Source of the DNA: Neptunomonas japonica DSM 18939
Lineage (GTDB): Bacteria; Pseudomonadota; Gammaproteobacteria; Pseudomonadales; Balneatricaceae
Direction: 5' to 3'
Length of the DNA stretch: 64,000 nucleotides
NCBI RefSeq assembly: GCF_000422765.1
Contig: NZ_AUGR01000001.1
Span: 186,001 to 250,000, forward strand
Below, piece by piece: positions 19,395-29,324 of this stretch (positions are counted from its first letter, which is position 1; every line of letters starts with the position of its first letter). The translations under genes and the position numbers were made by a program. Below the pieces are notes generated by a model that worked only from the letters and a program-made list of their open reading frames with translations, was not told the origin of the DNA and made no database searches.

Positions 19395-21596
19395 TCACCT
19401 CTCATTTTCGTTAGAGGTCTCGCTGTAACGTACGGTATTTCTTCCTGATTGCTTCGCTATATAGAGTGAGTCATCCAAGCGTTTGAGCATAGACTGATAG
19501 TTTTCGTCTTTACCAAACTCAGCAACCCCTGCGCTCAATGTTATTTTTTTTCCCGTTAAAAAACGCTGTTGTGCTAAATGCACACGGATTTTATTGGCGA
19601 GTTTAAGTGCGCCTGATAGGCTAGTTTTAGGGCATACCAGTAAAAACTCTTCTCCCCCCCAGCGGCCTAACAGGTCTGCATCGCGGGTGGCTCGCCCCAT
19701 TTCGCTGCTTACATGCATCAGTACTTCATCGCCTACCTGGTGTCCATATTTGTCGTTGATATCTTTAAAGTAGTCAAGATCAAACAGCACCATGGAAAAA
19801 GGTTCTTGATAACGTTTTGATGATGCAATAACTCTTTGTATTTCTTGATCGAGCAAGTAGCGATTGGGAAGTTGTGTGAGTTGGTCAGTCATGGCTTGCT
19901 TAGCGAGCTTTTGGTTAAGCTCTTCTAGTTTTGTGTTGTATCCAGCAATGACTCGATAGCGGTAAATAACTAAAAAAATCAGTACTGAAATAACCACTAA
20001 AGTACCCCATATCAGACTGTAGTCGAATCCTTTTTCATACTTGATACCGATCCAATGGTTTTGGATTTTTCTTTTATCTTCTTCAGAGATACTTTGTATA
20101 GCCTTGTTAAGAATAGGCACCCATTCAGGCCAGTCCTTACGTACACCTATGGCAAGGTCAAACTCTATGGGCAGTGTGCTAGAAATTTTTATATTAACGT
20201 AATGCTCTTTACTGACATTGTGTGCGATGACTTCGAGGGAGTCGATGTAAGCAAATACCTTCTCTTCACTGAGATTCATTAAACCTTCTTTAATAGAGGC
20301 TACATCAACAATGTTCAACTGAGGATAGTACTGCTTTACTAAGCTGGCGGCTGCGCTGTTTTTAATAATAGCTATGGGTTTATCTGTAATGCTGTTGAGA
20401 TCAGTGATAAAAAACTGGTCTTGGCGGGTCGCGAGTACTATAGGCGATGTGAGTACCGGTTGTGTGAAGTTCAGAAATTTAGTGCGTGCTTGTGTTGGTG
20501 TTATTGCCGTAATAATGTCGCAGGACTTCTCTTTCATAAGAGTGATTGATTCACTCCATTGAGAGGTGGGTACAAGGGTAAAGTTCGTAGAAAGTCGCTC
20601 ACTAATGATAGCCATAAAATCGGCCGTAACACCCTCATATGTTTGGTCTGTATTGATAGATGTGAAAGGTAACCAGTTTGGTCCTACACACATATGTATA
20701 TGAGGTGCTTTATCAACTAAGTTTTTTTCATAAGAGGTGAGAGTAAGTCCATTTTTTTTGCTCTTTATTTGTGACAAGGATTGGGCACTAAACCATGTAG
20801 TTTGTATGCGGACTTTTTCATGGGGGCTAAGTGTAGCTAGTGCTTTATTTAAAATTGAAATAGCCGCGGGCCAGTCCTTTCTTACGCCGAAAACCAAATC
20901 TAATTGCTGGGGTAGATGAAAAGCAACATTTAGGTACGGCATGCCTAATTTGTTAGCTAGATAAAGTGTTGCTCCGTTACCAAAGGTTGCATCGGCGGCA
21001 CCAGTGGATATAGCAGAAAAAAGCTCTTCAACTGTATCGACATAAAGGATATGGGTGTTTTTGTACTGCTCAGCTAGTTTAATATCAGAAAGGTTTCCTT
21101 TTTGGATAACCAGTGTTTTGTTCTGTAAGTCTTCTGGAGTTTTTATGGCTAGCGGGTTACCTGTAGAGACAAATACAGATTTTTGTAATGTTAAGTAGGG
21201 GGTGCTGAAGTTGAGATAAGAAGCCCGCTCAGCAGCAGCGGTTCCTGTGCTAAGGCCATCAATTTCATGAGCTTTAACTTTTAATTGCATCTCGCTCCAT
21301 TTTCCAGCTGATAGTGTGAAGTTAGCACCGGTTAGCTGGTTAATTCTTGATAGTATTTCGGCATCATAACCCGATGTGCCTCCATCAGGCGTTACGATTA
21401 CATAGGGCTCCCATGATTTGTCTGTACCAAGCACGATAGTGGGATGTTGACTTATGAAAGACTTTTCTTCAGCAGATAGGATGATCTGCTCTGTATTAGC
21501 AAGGCTACTGTTAGAGAGTAAAAAAAATAAGCAGGCTGACCACAAGTAAACAAGTAATATGCCGCGCTTTTTTATCACAAAGTGTATGTGGTTCAT
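19395..21596 (-). CDS. Membrane diguanylate cyclase with two periplasmic solute-binding domains
   Basis: 733 residues. Signal/anchor (about 10-33), then two tandem bacterial extracellular solute-binding family 3 domains (about 45-270 and 285-515), a membrane helix (about 525-545), coiled coil and a GGDEF domain. The active site reads RWGGEEF with an intact inhibitory site RDAD five residues before it, so it should make cyclic di-GMP under product control. The two sensor domains resemble amino-acid binders (YDAEILSRINQLTG; YEGVTADFMAII). Confidence 0.9.
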   Translation of the reverse strand: MNHIHFVIKKRGILLVYLWSACLFFLLSNSSLANTEQIILSAEEKSFISQHPTIVLGTDKSWEPYVIVTPDGGTSGYDAEILSRINQLTGANFTLSAGKWSEMQLKVKAHEIDGLSTGTAAAERASYLNFSTPYLTLQKSVFVSTGNPLAIKTPEDLQNKTLVIQKGNLSDIKLAEQYKNTHILYVDTVEELFSAISTGAADATFGNGATLYLANKLGMPYLNVAFHLPQQLDLVFGVRKDWPAAISILNKALATLSPHEKVRIQTTWFSAQSLSQIKSKKNGLTLTSYEKNLVDKAPHIHMCVGPNWLPFTSINTDQTYEGVTADFMAIISERLSTNFTLVPTSQWSESITLMKEKSCDIITAITPTQARTKFLNFTQPVLTSPIVLATRQDQFFITDLNSITDKPIAIIKNSAAASLVKQYYPQLNIVDVASIKEGLMNLSEEKVFAYIDSLEVIAHNVSKEHYVNIKISSTLPIEFDLAIGVRKDWPEWVPILNKAIQSISEEDKRKIQNHWIGIKYEKGFDYSLIWGTLVVISVLIFLVIYRYRVIAGYNTKLEELNQKLAKQAMTDQLTQLPNRYLLDQEIQRVIASSKRYQEPFSMVLFDLDYFKDINDKYGHQVGDEVLMHVSSEMGRATRDADLLGRWGGEEFLLVCPKTSLSGALKLANKIRVHLAQQRFLTGKKITLSAGVAEFGKDENYQSMLKRLDDSLYIAKQSGRNTVRYSETSNENER

Positions 21597-21685
21597 GTAT
21601 GACCAATTTTATTATAATTCTTATATATAATTGTAGTTTAGAATTTTTGATTAGATGTAATTGATTGCTGTAAAAAGGGAATTAA

Positions 21686-21721
21686 AAACGCATTCGTGTA
21701 TATCGAGTTACGAATGCGTTT
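21686..21721. terminator. Terminator downstream of the GST gene
   Basis: AAACGCATTCGT and ACGAATGCGTTT form a 12-bp perfect stem, with A-rich sequence on one side and T on the other, just after the stop of the convergent-side GST gene. Confidence 0.85.
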
Positions 21722-21748
21722 CTAAGGTAGTAGGTAGTAAATTAGGCA

Positions 21749-22324
21749 CTAAGCACTGCGAGGGTTGCTTGTTTCGACAGCTGGATACGCACTTTTCTCA
21801 GAAAGAAATTTCGATAAATGTGGATACACAGAAAGATCGCATAACTCTCGAAAATTAACCCAGTCTAGGAGACAGAATAGACAAATGGAAGGGTAATCCC
21901 ATTCAGGAAATTGCCCATCGATTATGGATTGCTCTAATAAGGGCATTGTTCTTTCAATACGTTCTTTCTGCAGGTTTAGAATAAGAGCGTCCGCTTCGGT
22001 GTCTATGTTTGAGCGAGCTGCCATTAGCAAAATTACAAAAGAGTCATTCGCCGCATCAATCAGCGATAATAAGTTTTCCTGATCCCAGCTAAGAGGCTTG
22101 GCTGTGTGCTTCTGAGTTAAGTAGCGATGAATAGCGCGTGAGTCATAAATCTTCTGCTGTGCATCAACCAGCACCGGAACTTTCATCGCCGGAGTATATG
22201 TAGCTAATGCTTCACGGCCTTCAGGAGAATAGATATTCAGGTTAATAAACTCGTAATCTTGGCCTTCTAAAAAAAGACGGATACGGCGTGCATAAGGTGA
22301 CATTCCTGAACCAATAAGTTTCAT
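21749..22324 (-). CDS. Glutathione S-transferase family protein
   Basis: 191 residues. N-terminal thioredoxin-like GST domain (LIGSGMSPYARRIRLFLEGQDYEF, then KVPVLVD and YDSRAIHRYL, the glutathione-binding Asp-Ser) and a short C-terminal helical domain. Substrate unknown. Single gene with a strong terminator. Confidence 0.9.
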   Translation of the reverse strand: MKLIGSGMSPYARRIRLFLEGQDYEFINLNIYSPEGREALATYTPAMKVPVLVDAQQKIYDSRAIHRYLTQKHTAKPLSWDQENLLSLIDAANDSFVILLMAARSNIDTEADALILNLQKERIERTMPLLEQSIIDGQFPEWDYPSICLFCLLDWVNFRELCDLSVYPHLSKFLSEKSAYPAVETSNPRSA

Positions 22325-22470
22325 ATTCTCTCCTGAATGAAGCTTTGAAAATGTTAGTGAGCTGTACTGTTAATAACTTTCATTTTCACTTATAACCTAA
22401 AAATGACATTTCTGGAACGATCATTCTAAAACGCTACTAATAAAAGGACGTGTATGTTGCTTGTGCATTG

Positions 22471-23208
22471 TTACTTTAACCAGCCTCCTGTGGCTTGTAA
22501 TGGCTGTGAGTTATCCGCTGAAGTAAGCCATACAACAAGTGCTTGGCGTTGTGATGTATCGAGTTTAGATAAAGGTATGTCCACGTTTTGTGCTGGAAGC
22601 TGCACGTGCTCTTTTTGAACGGCCACAAAGTTATGAAGCATGTTTTTCCCTTTGTTCTCGCCTGAAGTCACGTTGGATCGTTGATCAAATGTCATCAATA
22701 CAAGATGTGCAGTCAAGTCGGTAGGTGCACTTTGGTCACCTTGGTAATTGATAGATACCTGCTGGTTATCATCTACATTAACGGTTAAATGCCCACCTTT
22801 TCTCGTGGGTGTATCGGGCAGTTTCTGGCCTAAGAAAAACCCACGCCATTCCTTACCATCTACAACCCAGCCTGGCGTATATATGCTATTAATTGCCCCT
22901 GATTTCTTTAACCGGTATTGGCGCTCTGTAAATAGGGGCTGTGCATAAGTATCTTTCCAGCCAATGTAATCCCAGTAATCAACATGGAACGCTACGGGGA
23001 GCCGCTTGCTCCATAGCTCGGGGTCATTCAGTAAAGTATTTAAATTACGATCAGCCGGAGGGCAGCTAGAACAGCCTTCTGATGTGTATAACTCAATAAG
23101 TTGCGGTACAGCGCCTGATTGCTCGAAAAGCTGTGAAGCAGAAGCAGTGATAGGAAGTGCTGCACTGGCCATGAAAATCAGGCCTGCAAAAAGAGAAGGG
23201 TGAGTCAT
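22471..23208 (-). CDS. DUF1223 thioredoxin-like secreted protein
   Basis: 245 residues from the ATG at 23208; a longer in-frame start exists 120 bases upstream but would place the signal peptide (about residues 1-25, ALPITASAS) in the middle. The mature part begins with IELYTSEGCSSCPPADRNLN, a CxxC redox-like motif typical of DUF1223. Later FHVDYWDYIGWKD and NSIYTPGWVVDG are family blocks. Function unknown; likely periplasmic. Confidence 0.88.
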   Translation of the reverse strand: MTHPSLFAGLIFMASAALPITASASQLFEQSGAVPQLIELYTSEGCSSCPPADRNLNTLLNDPELWSKRLPVAFHVDYWDYIGWKDTYAQPLFTERQYRLKKSGAINSIYTPGWVVDGKEWRGFFLGQKLPDTPTRKGGHLTVNVDDNQQVSINYQGDQSAPTDLTAHLVLMTFDQRSNVTSGENKGKNMLHNFVAVQKEHVQLPAQNVDIPLSKLDTSQRQALVVWLTSADNSQPLQATGGWLK

Positions 23209-23311
23209 AATGTGTTCTCGCGGTTGGCTCAACGGGTTGAAGCGTATTTTATATAGCTTTATGACAGGTGATAAACAAGAGAGTTCAGCTAGGTACTGAT
23301 ATCTCTTGTGC

Positions 23312-24229
23312 TTATTTGAATTGTTCATTCATTCTTTCAATTTCATCAGCCAGAATACTAGTAAAGCGACTGGCTAAAACAGAGGCTGGTCGGTGAGCGG
23401 GGGTAAGCACAGATACTGATAGTATTATATCTGGAGTGAAGCGTCGGAAGGTGAGTTTAGCGTTATCGTCAAAACGATCTAGGTAACCACTGGCTGTCAT
23501 TGGATCACAAATACAGTAGCACAACCCTTCTTCCACCAACTTTAATGCGGGTTGAAAGTTTCTTAATTCAAACCGGGGAGTGAACTTTGCTCCTGATGTT
23601 TTAAAAGCAGACAGCGTTGATTGATAGTTGGGATGATCCTCTTCTAATGTGGCAAGCGGGCTGTCTGATAGATCTTGTGGTGTGAGAAACTCTTTTTTTG
23701 CTAGCTCGTCATCTTTACGAAGTGCGCAGACGCATTGTAACTCGAATGTTTTTGCGGTTAGGGCCCTATTAGGCGGTGGTGTTTCTGCTAAACCAACATC
23801 ATATTGTTGCGATGTGACCCAGCCTTCGATGACAGACGAGGCGCGCATCATCATTGATACATTGACCTTGGGTTTATCTCTTACAAAGTCAGCGACTAAT
23901 CTTGGCATAAGGTAATTGGCAGCAGCTGGCATACAGGCAATGCGCAGGCGCCCTTGTTCAAGACCAGCAATTTCTTTCATAGTGCGAGAGGTTTTATTAA
24001 GGCGGTTTAGAATGTGCTCGGCTTCTTCAAGAAAGTAGTGCGCTTCTGGTTTTCTGATGAGTCTCCCGCGCTGCCTTTCAAATAACTCAACACCTAACTC
24101 TTCTTCTAATGTAGCAATCATGTTGCTTACAGCAGGTTGTGTTCTTTGTAATGTACGGGCCGCTTCTGAGATAGAGCCTGTGCGCATTACTTCCCGAAAA
24201 CACTGAAGCTGGCGAATGGTGATGTTCAT
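23312..24229 (-). CDS. LysR-family transcriptional regulator
   Basis: 305 residues: N-terminal winged HTH (CFREVMRTGSISEAARTLQRTQPAVSNMI) and a C-terminal inducer-binding domain. Divergent from the TRAP-dehydrogenase-RidA cluster, with a palindrome between them, so it is the probable regulator of that pathway. Confidence 0.92.
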   Translation of the reverse strand: MNITIRQLQCFREVMRTGSISEAARTLQRTQPAVSNMIATLEEELGVELFERQRGRLIRKPEAHYFLEEAEHILNRLNKTSRTMKEIAGLEQGRLRIACMPAAANYLMPRLVADFVRDKPKVNVSMMMRASSVIEGWVTSQQYDVGLAETPPPNRALTAKTFELQCVCALRKDDELAKKEFLTPQDLSDSPLATLEEDHPNYQSTLSAFKTSGAKFTPRFELRNFQPALKLVEEGLCYCICDPMTASGYLDRFDDNAKLTFRRFTPDIILSVSVLTPAHRPASVLASRFTSILADEIERMNEQFK

Positions 24230-24388
24230 CGTTGGCTGCCTTTTTCTACAAGTTTCATTCTGAATACTTTCTTAAAACATTGCTCAGTGAATGGCTAAAG
24301 ATTCGAAAATTACACTGCTTATAAAGAAAGTAAAGCTACGGGTAAGTTCCAGAAATTCTTAACTCCATGTTATTACTAAAAATAACCA

Positions 24389-24415
24389 ATATCCATAATT
24401 TAATATTATGGATAT
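24389..24415. promoter_or_regulatory. Palindromic operator candidate between lysR and the TRAP operon
   Basis: Arms ATATCCATAAT and ATTATGGATAT (11 bp, perfect) with a TTAAT spacer lie in the about 270-base region between the divergent LysR gene and the transporter operon. LysR proteins bind such AT-rich dyads. Confidence 0.6.
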
Positions 24416-24502
24416 ATCAATATTTTGAAATTGATTTTATACCTAGGGGTTGTAATTATGACCCTACAAATAATGATAAGAAATGTGGTGAGGAGCTTCC
24501 TG

Positions 24503-24973
24503 ATGAACAAATTTGCTAGCTATCTACTAACCGGGCTGATTTGCCTGGTAGCAGGTGGTCAGTTTATCCAAGTAATCACACGTTACGTGCTTGAAATCCC
24601 AGTTATGGGGTTGGAGGAATCGCTGCTGTACCCAACGTTGTGGTTGTACATGTTAGGTGCAGTGAATGCTTCGCGTGAAAACACGCATATTCGAGCTAAC
24701 GTGTTGGAAATTTTCCTGAAGACCAAGCAGCAAGTCACGGTATTGGCTATTGTCGGCGAGGTGCTGAGTTTGGTTATCGGTTGCTGGCTCACGTATTGGG
24801 CATGGGACTTCACCAAATACTCTCTGCGTGTATGGAAAGAGAGCCCAACGCTCTACATTCCTACTTTCTATGTTGATGTGGCCTTGTTGATTGGCATGGT
24901 CTTGATGATGCTTTACACCGCGTGGCACTTGTGGAACCACATCTGCGACCTGACTACTGATAAGGAGCAATAA
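24503..24973 (+). CDS. TRAP transporter small permease (DctQ type)
   Basis: 156 residues from the ATG at 24503, which has a GAGGAG ribosome site; earlier in-frame ATGs at 24425 and 24458 would add a further hydrophobic stretch without a family match. Four membrane helices. VMGLEESLLYPTLWLYMLGAVNASRENTHI is the DctQ core block (residues 29-58). Confidence 0.88.
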   Translation: MNKFASYLLTGLICLVAGGQFIQVITRYVLEIPVMGLEESLLYPTLWLYMLGAVNASRENTHIRANVLEIFLKTKQQVTVLAIVGEVLSLVIGCWLTYWAWDFTKYSLRVWKESPTLYIPTFYVDVALLIGMVLMMLYTAWHLWNHICDLTTDKEQ

Positions 24974-24974
24974 A

Positions 24975-26273
24975 ATGATAGAAGTTGCACTGATAGCAGT
25001 GGCTGTTCTGGTTGTTGTGTTGACCTTGGGCTTGCCACTTCCTTACTGTTTTGGCGCAGGCCTGATGGTGATGTATTACTTAGGTGATGTCATCATGAAA
25101 GGTAATATGCTGTGGGGGTTCCAGCAGCTAGGTAACCCAGTTCTGTTAGCGATACCGCTGTTTGTTTTTGCTGGTACCATCATGAGTGTCAGTGGCATAG
25201 CCGCCAGTTTGCTCAACTTTGTTAATATTTTTGTGGGGCACTTACGTGGTGGTCTTGGCGTAGTCGCGACCGTTAGTTGTGCATTGATTGGTGCTATTTC
25301 AGGTTCGGGTTTGACGGGTGTTGCGGCCATTGGTCCGCTCCTCATTCCTGAAATGGAAAAGCAAGGCTATCCGCGTGAATATGCAACAGCGCTTATCGCG
25401 AATGCCTCGCTATTAGGGCTGTTGATTCCACCAAGCGTTACTATGATTGTCTATGGCTGGGTGACCGATACTTCTATTTTGGCATGCTTTCTGGCGACTC
25501 TAGGGCCTGGTCTATTGATCATGTTTAACTTCTCCGTGGTTAACATTTGGTTAGCTCGAAAGTTTCCTTTGGTTTTGAATGAGCGCCTTAAAGGTAAAGC
25601 GTTTGTCGCTGAAGCAACGACTCGTGGTTTTAATGCGACGCCTGCACTACTGATGCCCGTCATTATCTTAGGTGGTATTTACGGTGGCATTATGACACCG
25701 ACTGAAGCGGCAGCTGTTGCGGTTATTTATGCTATTCCAGTAGGTTTCTGGATTTATAAAGGACTTGATCTAAAGACATTTTTAGCGGCAGCAAAAGAAG
25801 CATCAACCTCTGTGGGTACCATTATGTTGATGATCTTGTTCAGTATGATTTTGTCACAGATCTTTGTGGTAGAAAGCGTACCGCAGGCAATCGTCGAATC
25901 AATTTTCGAAATTACTGAAAACAAAGCTGTTTTATTAGTTTTGATTAATATTTTGCTCTTCTTGGTCGGCATGGTTGTTAACGATGTCACCGCTATTATT
26001 CTGATTGCTCCGCTGCTTCTGCCTTTGATGGGTGCGCTTGGCATCAGTCCTATTCAGTTTGCTGCGATTATGGGTGTGAATACTGCGATGGGTGGTGTTA
26101 CACCTCCTTACGCTTCAATCCTGTATCTCGGTGCCCGCATTGGTAAGGTGCCGGTAACTAAAGTTATCCGTCCTGCCATGCTACTGATTCTTACTGGCTA
26201 CCTGCCAGTAGTATTCCTGACATCGTTCTGGGACGACCTATCGATGTTTTTGCCTAACTTCTTTGGCTACTAA
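24975..26273 (+). CDS. TRAP transporter large permease (DctM type)
   Basis: 432 residues, about 12 membrane segments, with the GAISGSGLTGVAAIGPLLIPEM and MMPTEAAAVAVIYA-like family blocks. It is the sodium-coupled translocating subunit. RBS AGGAG before the ATG; 1 base after the small permease stop. Confidence 0.95.
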   Translation: MIEVALIAVAVLVVVLTLGLPLPYCFGAGLMVMYYLGDVIMKGNMLWGFQQLGNPVLLAIPLFVFAGTIMSVSGIAASLLNFVNIFVGHLRGGLGVVATVSCALIGAISGSGLTGVAAIGPLLIPEMEKQGYPREYATALIANASLLGLLIPPSVTMIVYGWVTDTSILACFLATLGPGLLIMFNFSVVNIWLARKFPLVLNERLKGKAFVAEATTRGFNATPALLMPVIILGGIYGGIMTPTEAAAVAVIYAIPVGFWIYKGLDLKTFLAAAKEASTSVGTIMLMILFSMILSQIFVVESVPQAIVESIFEITENKAVLLVLINILLFLVGMVVNDVTAIILIAPLLLPLMGALGISPIQFAAIMGVNTAMGGVTPPYASILYLGARIGKVPVTKVIRPAMLLILTGYLPVVFLTSFWDDLSMFLPNFFGY

Positions 26274-26301
26274 AAATCTAAAAACGAAAGAGGATTCTGT
26301 A

Positions 26302-27294
26302 ATGAAAAAGTCACTTTTAACCACAGCAGTACTAGCGAGTACTTTAGCATTCACTACTATCAGTGAGGCTGCTGAGCTAAAGATTAGCCATATTCGTCCT
26401 CAGGGCGCGACGATTGACTTAGAGCTTAAAGAGCTTTCAGCTGATATCGAAAAAGCGACAGGTGGAGATTTGAAATTAAAGATCTTTGCTGCCAGCGCGT
26501 TGGGCGATTACACCACAGTACAAGAACGTATTTCCATTGGCGCTATTGATATGGCAGTACAGCCTGCTGCAACAGCGACATCACGTAGAATGCAGATCAG
26601 TGCATTTCCGTATGTGGCAGCTAACTGGAAAGATGCACAGAAAATTTATGGTCCAGGTGGTGCAATCAACAAGGCCATGAAAGACCTGTATGCCAAGCAA
26701 GATATAGAGATGCTGGCTGCTTACCCTGTCTACTTTGGCGGCGTAGCTTTGAACCGTGATGCGGTTTCACCGGGTAATCCTGATGTAGCGAAAGGTATTA
26801 AAGTACGTGTGCCTGGGATTAAAAGTTTTCAGCTAACAGCAGATGCTCTGGGTTATATCAGCTCTCCTATCCCGTTCTCTGAAGCATTTACTGCCGTGCA
26901 GACAGGTGTTGTTGATGGAGTAATTGGTTCGGGTGCAGAAGGTTATTACGCATCTTTTCGTGATGTTACCAAAACCTATATCCCAGTGAACACCCACTTT
27001 GAAGTGTGGTACATGATTGTAAACGCTGAAACCCTAGCTGATTTGGATGATGAGGATAAGACAGCATTACGTAAAGCCGCCTCTGATTTTGAAGTGCGTC
27101 GCTGGGCTAAAGCTGAATCTGATCAGACAGCTAACGAAAAGAAGCTTGAGGCATACGGAGCTACCATCGTTAAGTTAACCGATAGTCAGTTAGCCGCTGC
27201 TGCTGCAAAAGCGCGTGCCGAAGTATGGCCACAAATTCTGGAAGATGTTGGTGCTGAATGGGGACAGGAGATCCTAGATCAGATCGCTAACTAA
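26302..27294 (+). CDS. TRAP transporter solute-binding protein (DctP type)
   Basis: 330 residues. The start at 26302 (with AAAGAGG upstream) puts the signal peptide MKKSLLTTAVLASTLAF at the N terminus; the upstream in-frame ATG at 26263 overlaps the large permease and is unlikely. Mature sequence has the DctP blocks (GVVDGVIGSGAEGYYAS, FEVWYMIVNAETL). The ligand is not evident; the neighbouring dehydrogenase suggests an amino or imino acid. Confidence 0.92.
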   Translation: MKKSLLTTAVLASTLAFTTISEAAELKISHIRPQGATIDLELKELSADIEKATGGDLKLKIFAASALGDYTTVQERISIGAIDMAVQPAATATSRRMQISAFPYVAANWKDAQKIYGPGGAINKAMKDLYAKQDIEMLAAYPVYFGGVALNRDAVSPGNPDVAKGIKVRVPGIKSFQLTADALGYISSPIPFSEAFTAVQTGVVDGVIGSGAEGYYASFRDVTKTYIPVNTHFEVWYMIVNAETLADLDDEDKTALRKAASDFEVRRWAKAESDQTANEKKLEAYGATIVKLTDSQLAAAAAKARAEVWPQILEDVGAEWGQEILDQIAN

Positions 27295-27463
27295 GGGTTG
27301 TAGTTAACACTGCTGTTAGCACTACTTTTTCCATGAGTGTTTGCCCGGTGCCATGCCTTTGTCGGTCACTATTAATTAGATATATGAGTTTTCGACATTT
27401 ATTTAGATTGTGTCGCCGGGATTTTTTTACCCAAAATCTGCCATTGAAGATAGGTATGAGGAT

Positions 27464-27838
27464 ATGTTTCGTTCACTAAATGACAAGCAGAGTCAGCGTT
27501 CATTAGTCAATCTGACAATTAATGGTATGTTGGTGACAGCACCCCAAGGTCAGACGGTTTGGGCTGCTATGGCGTTGGCGGGTGAAACCACTACTCGGCT
27601 ATCTCCAGTGACTTTCAAAGCGCGCTCGGCATATTGCGCCATGGGAGTCTGTTTTGAATGTATGGTCGAAATTAACGGAATGCCAAATCAACAAGCATGC
27701 CTTTTTGAAGTGAAAGAGGGTATGGCTGTTCGCTCTCAAAAAATCACAGAACAAACTTCATTGCTTACTTCTTCTGAGATAACCCCTTCTGATGCTATAT
27801 CAATGCTAGCTGAGAATGTGGGAGGACATCATGGCTGA
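27464..27838 (+). CDS. Small [2Fe-2S] subunit of an HcnA/opine-oxidase-like dehydrogenase
   Basis: 124 residues from the ATG at 27464, preceded by TGAGGA. Cys pattern YCAMGVCFECMVEI with a later QQAC gives a plant-type 2Fe-2S site. It is the small (gamma) subunit of three-subunit flavoenzymes that oxidise amino or imino compounds (HcnABC, opine oxidase, D-hydroxyproline dehydrogenase). A GTG-initiated version from 27410 is possible. Confidence 0.85.
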   Translation: MFRSLNDKQSQRSLVNLTINGMLVTAPQGQTVWAAMALAGETTTRLSPVTFKARSAYCAMGVCFECMVEINGMPNQQACLFEVKEGMAVRSQKITEQTSLLTSSEITPSDAISMLAENVGGHHG

Positions 27839-29324
27839 TAATCTTACGGCTCCTTCTTTCAATAACAGTTATGACATTGCCATTATTGGTGCTGGCCCTG
27901 CGGGTATGTCTGCTGCGATTACCGCAACAAAAGCGGGTGCACGCGTTGTGGTGCTTGATGATAAACCACGCAGTGGTGGTCAAATTTACCGTAATGTCGA
28001 TGCCAGTCCTTTGGCTAATTCTGCTGTTTTAGGTGAGGATTACCTTAAAGGAAAGCAGATTACCGCTGCCTTTAAGCGCAGTGCTGCTGAGCATATTTGT
28101 GGTGTTAATGTTTGGCATGTGGGTAATAACGGTGAGGTATTGTTCTCATTAGAAGGAGAAACTCAACGGCTAACCGCACGACAGATTATTGTTGCAACCG
28201 GCGCTATGGAGCGTCCATTTCCTATTCCTGGTTGGCATCTTCCAGGTGTGATGTCTGCGGGCAGTGCGCAGGTGATGCTTAAGTCCGATGGCCTAGTAAG
28301 TGATGGTGCTGTGTTTGCCGGAACAGGGCCGTTGTTATATCTGATAGTAGCTCAGTATCTGCGCCTTGGCGTTAAAGTTAAAGCGCTGGTGGACACCACC
28401 CCTAAGACAAATTATGTACGTTCTATGTCTGAAATAGCAGGTGCGTTGAGTGCGTCTGCTATGTTGATTAAAGGGCTAGGCTTGATGAATGAAATTCGCA
28501 AGTCAGGTACTCAAGTGTATCGTTTTGCAGATAACCTCCAAGTCATGGGTAGTGATACCGCTGCTGGAGTATCTTTTTGTGTGTCAGGTAATTCGCATGA
28601 AATTGTGAGCGATCATGTTTTTTTACATCAGGGTGTGATCCCTAATTTAAATATGACTCGGGCCCTAGGAGTACAGCACCATTGGTGTGAGCAGCAGTTG
28701 TGCTGGAAACCTACCACCAATAGCTGGGGCCAGAGTTCACAGAGTTTTGTTTCAGTGGCAGGTGATTCTAGTGGTATCGTCGGTGCCGATTCAGCGGCTG
28801 CGATGGGACGAATTTGTGCGCTGGGGCAGCTAGTGAGCCTTGGGCTGATGAGCGAGCAACAGGCCGTAACGGAAGCGGCTGAAGATCAACGCTTTATGGC
28901 TCGCCAGCAACGATTTCGCCGCTTTATAGACTGTTTATACCGACCTATAGACCAGCATCGCAAGCCGACAGATGAGAATACCGTTGTGTGTCGATGTGAA
29001 GAGCGCACGGTTAAAGATTTAAAGCAGGGCTTTGCTCAAGGTGGCAGAGATCCTAATCAGCTGAAGAGCCAGACACGCTGTGGTATGGGGCCTTGCCAAG
29101 GGCGCATGTGTGGCCATACGGTCAGTGAGTTGTTAGCCGACTGGCGGAACGAGCCTGTGGCCGACGTTGGTTATTATCGGTTACGGACGCCTATGCGATT
29201 AGTAACCTTACAAGAGTTAAGTCGTTTTACCGATGTGGCGCCTGCGGTTACTCCTTCTATTATTCATTCTACAAAGTCATCTTCTAGTGGAAAGGGCAGT
29301 AGCCTTGAGGAGAAACCACAATGA
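27831..29324 (+). CDS. FAD/NAD(P)-binding subunit of the HcnB/opine-oxidase-like dehydrogenase
   Basis: 497 residues from the ATG at 27831 with GGGAGGA upstream; overlaps the small-subunit stop. Rossmann motif AIIGAGPAGMSAAITATKAGA, second GAVFAGTGPLLYLIVAQ, and a C-terminal Cys cluster (CRCEERTV ... RCGMGPCQGRMCG) for an additional iron-sulfur cluster. Probably shuttles electrons between the 2Fe-2S small subunit and the DAO-type subunit. Confidence 0.9.
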   Translation: MADNLTAPSFNNSYDIAIIGAGPAGMSAAITATKAGARVVVLDDKPRSGGQIYRNVDASPLANSAVLGEDYLKGKQITAAFKRSAAEHICGVNVWHVGNNGEVLFSLEGETQRLTARQIIVATGAMERPFPIPGWHLPGVMSAGSAQVMLKSDGLVSDGAVFAGTGPLLYLIVAQYLRLGVKVKALVDTTPKTNYVRSMSEIAGALSASAMLIKGLGLMNEIRKSGTQVYRFADNLQVMGSDTAAGVSFCVSGNSHEIVSDHVFLHQGVIPNLNMTRALGVQHHWCEQQLCWKPTTNSWGQSSQSFVSVAGDSSGIVGADSAAAMGRICALGQLVSLGLMSEQQAVTEAAEDQRFMARQQRFRRFIDCLYRPIDQHRKPTDENTVVCRCEERTVKDLKQGFAQGGRDPNQLKSQTRCGMGPCQGRMCGHTVSELLADWRNEPVADVGYYRLRTPMRLVTLQELSRFTDVAPAVTPSIIHSTKSSSSGKGSSLEEKPQ

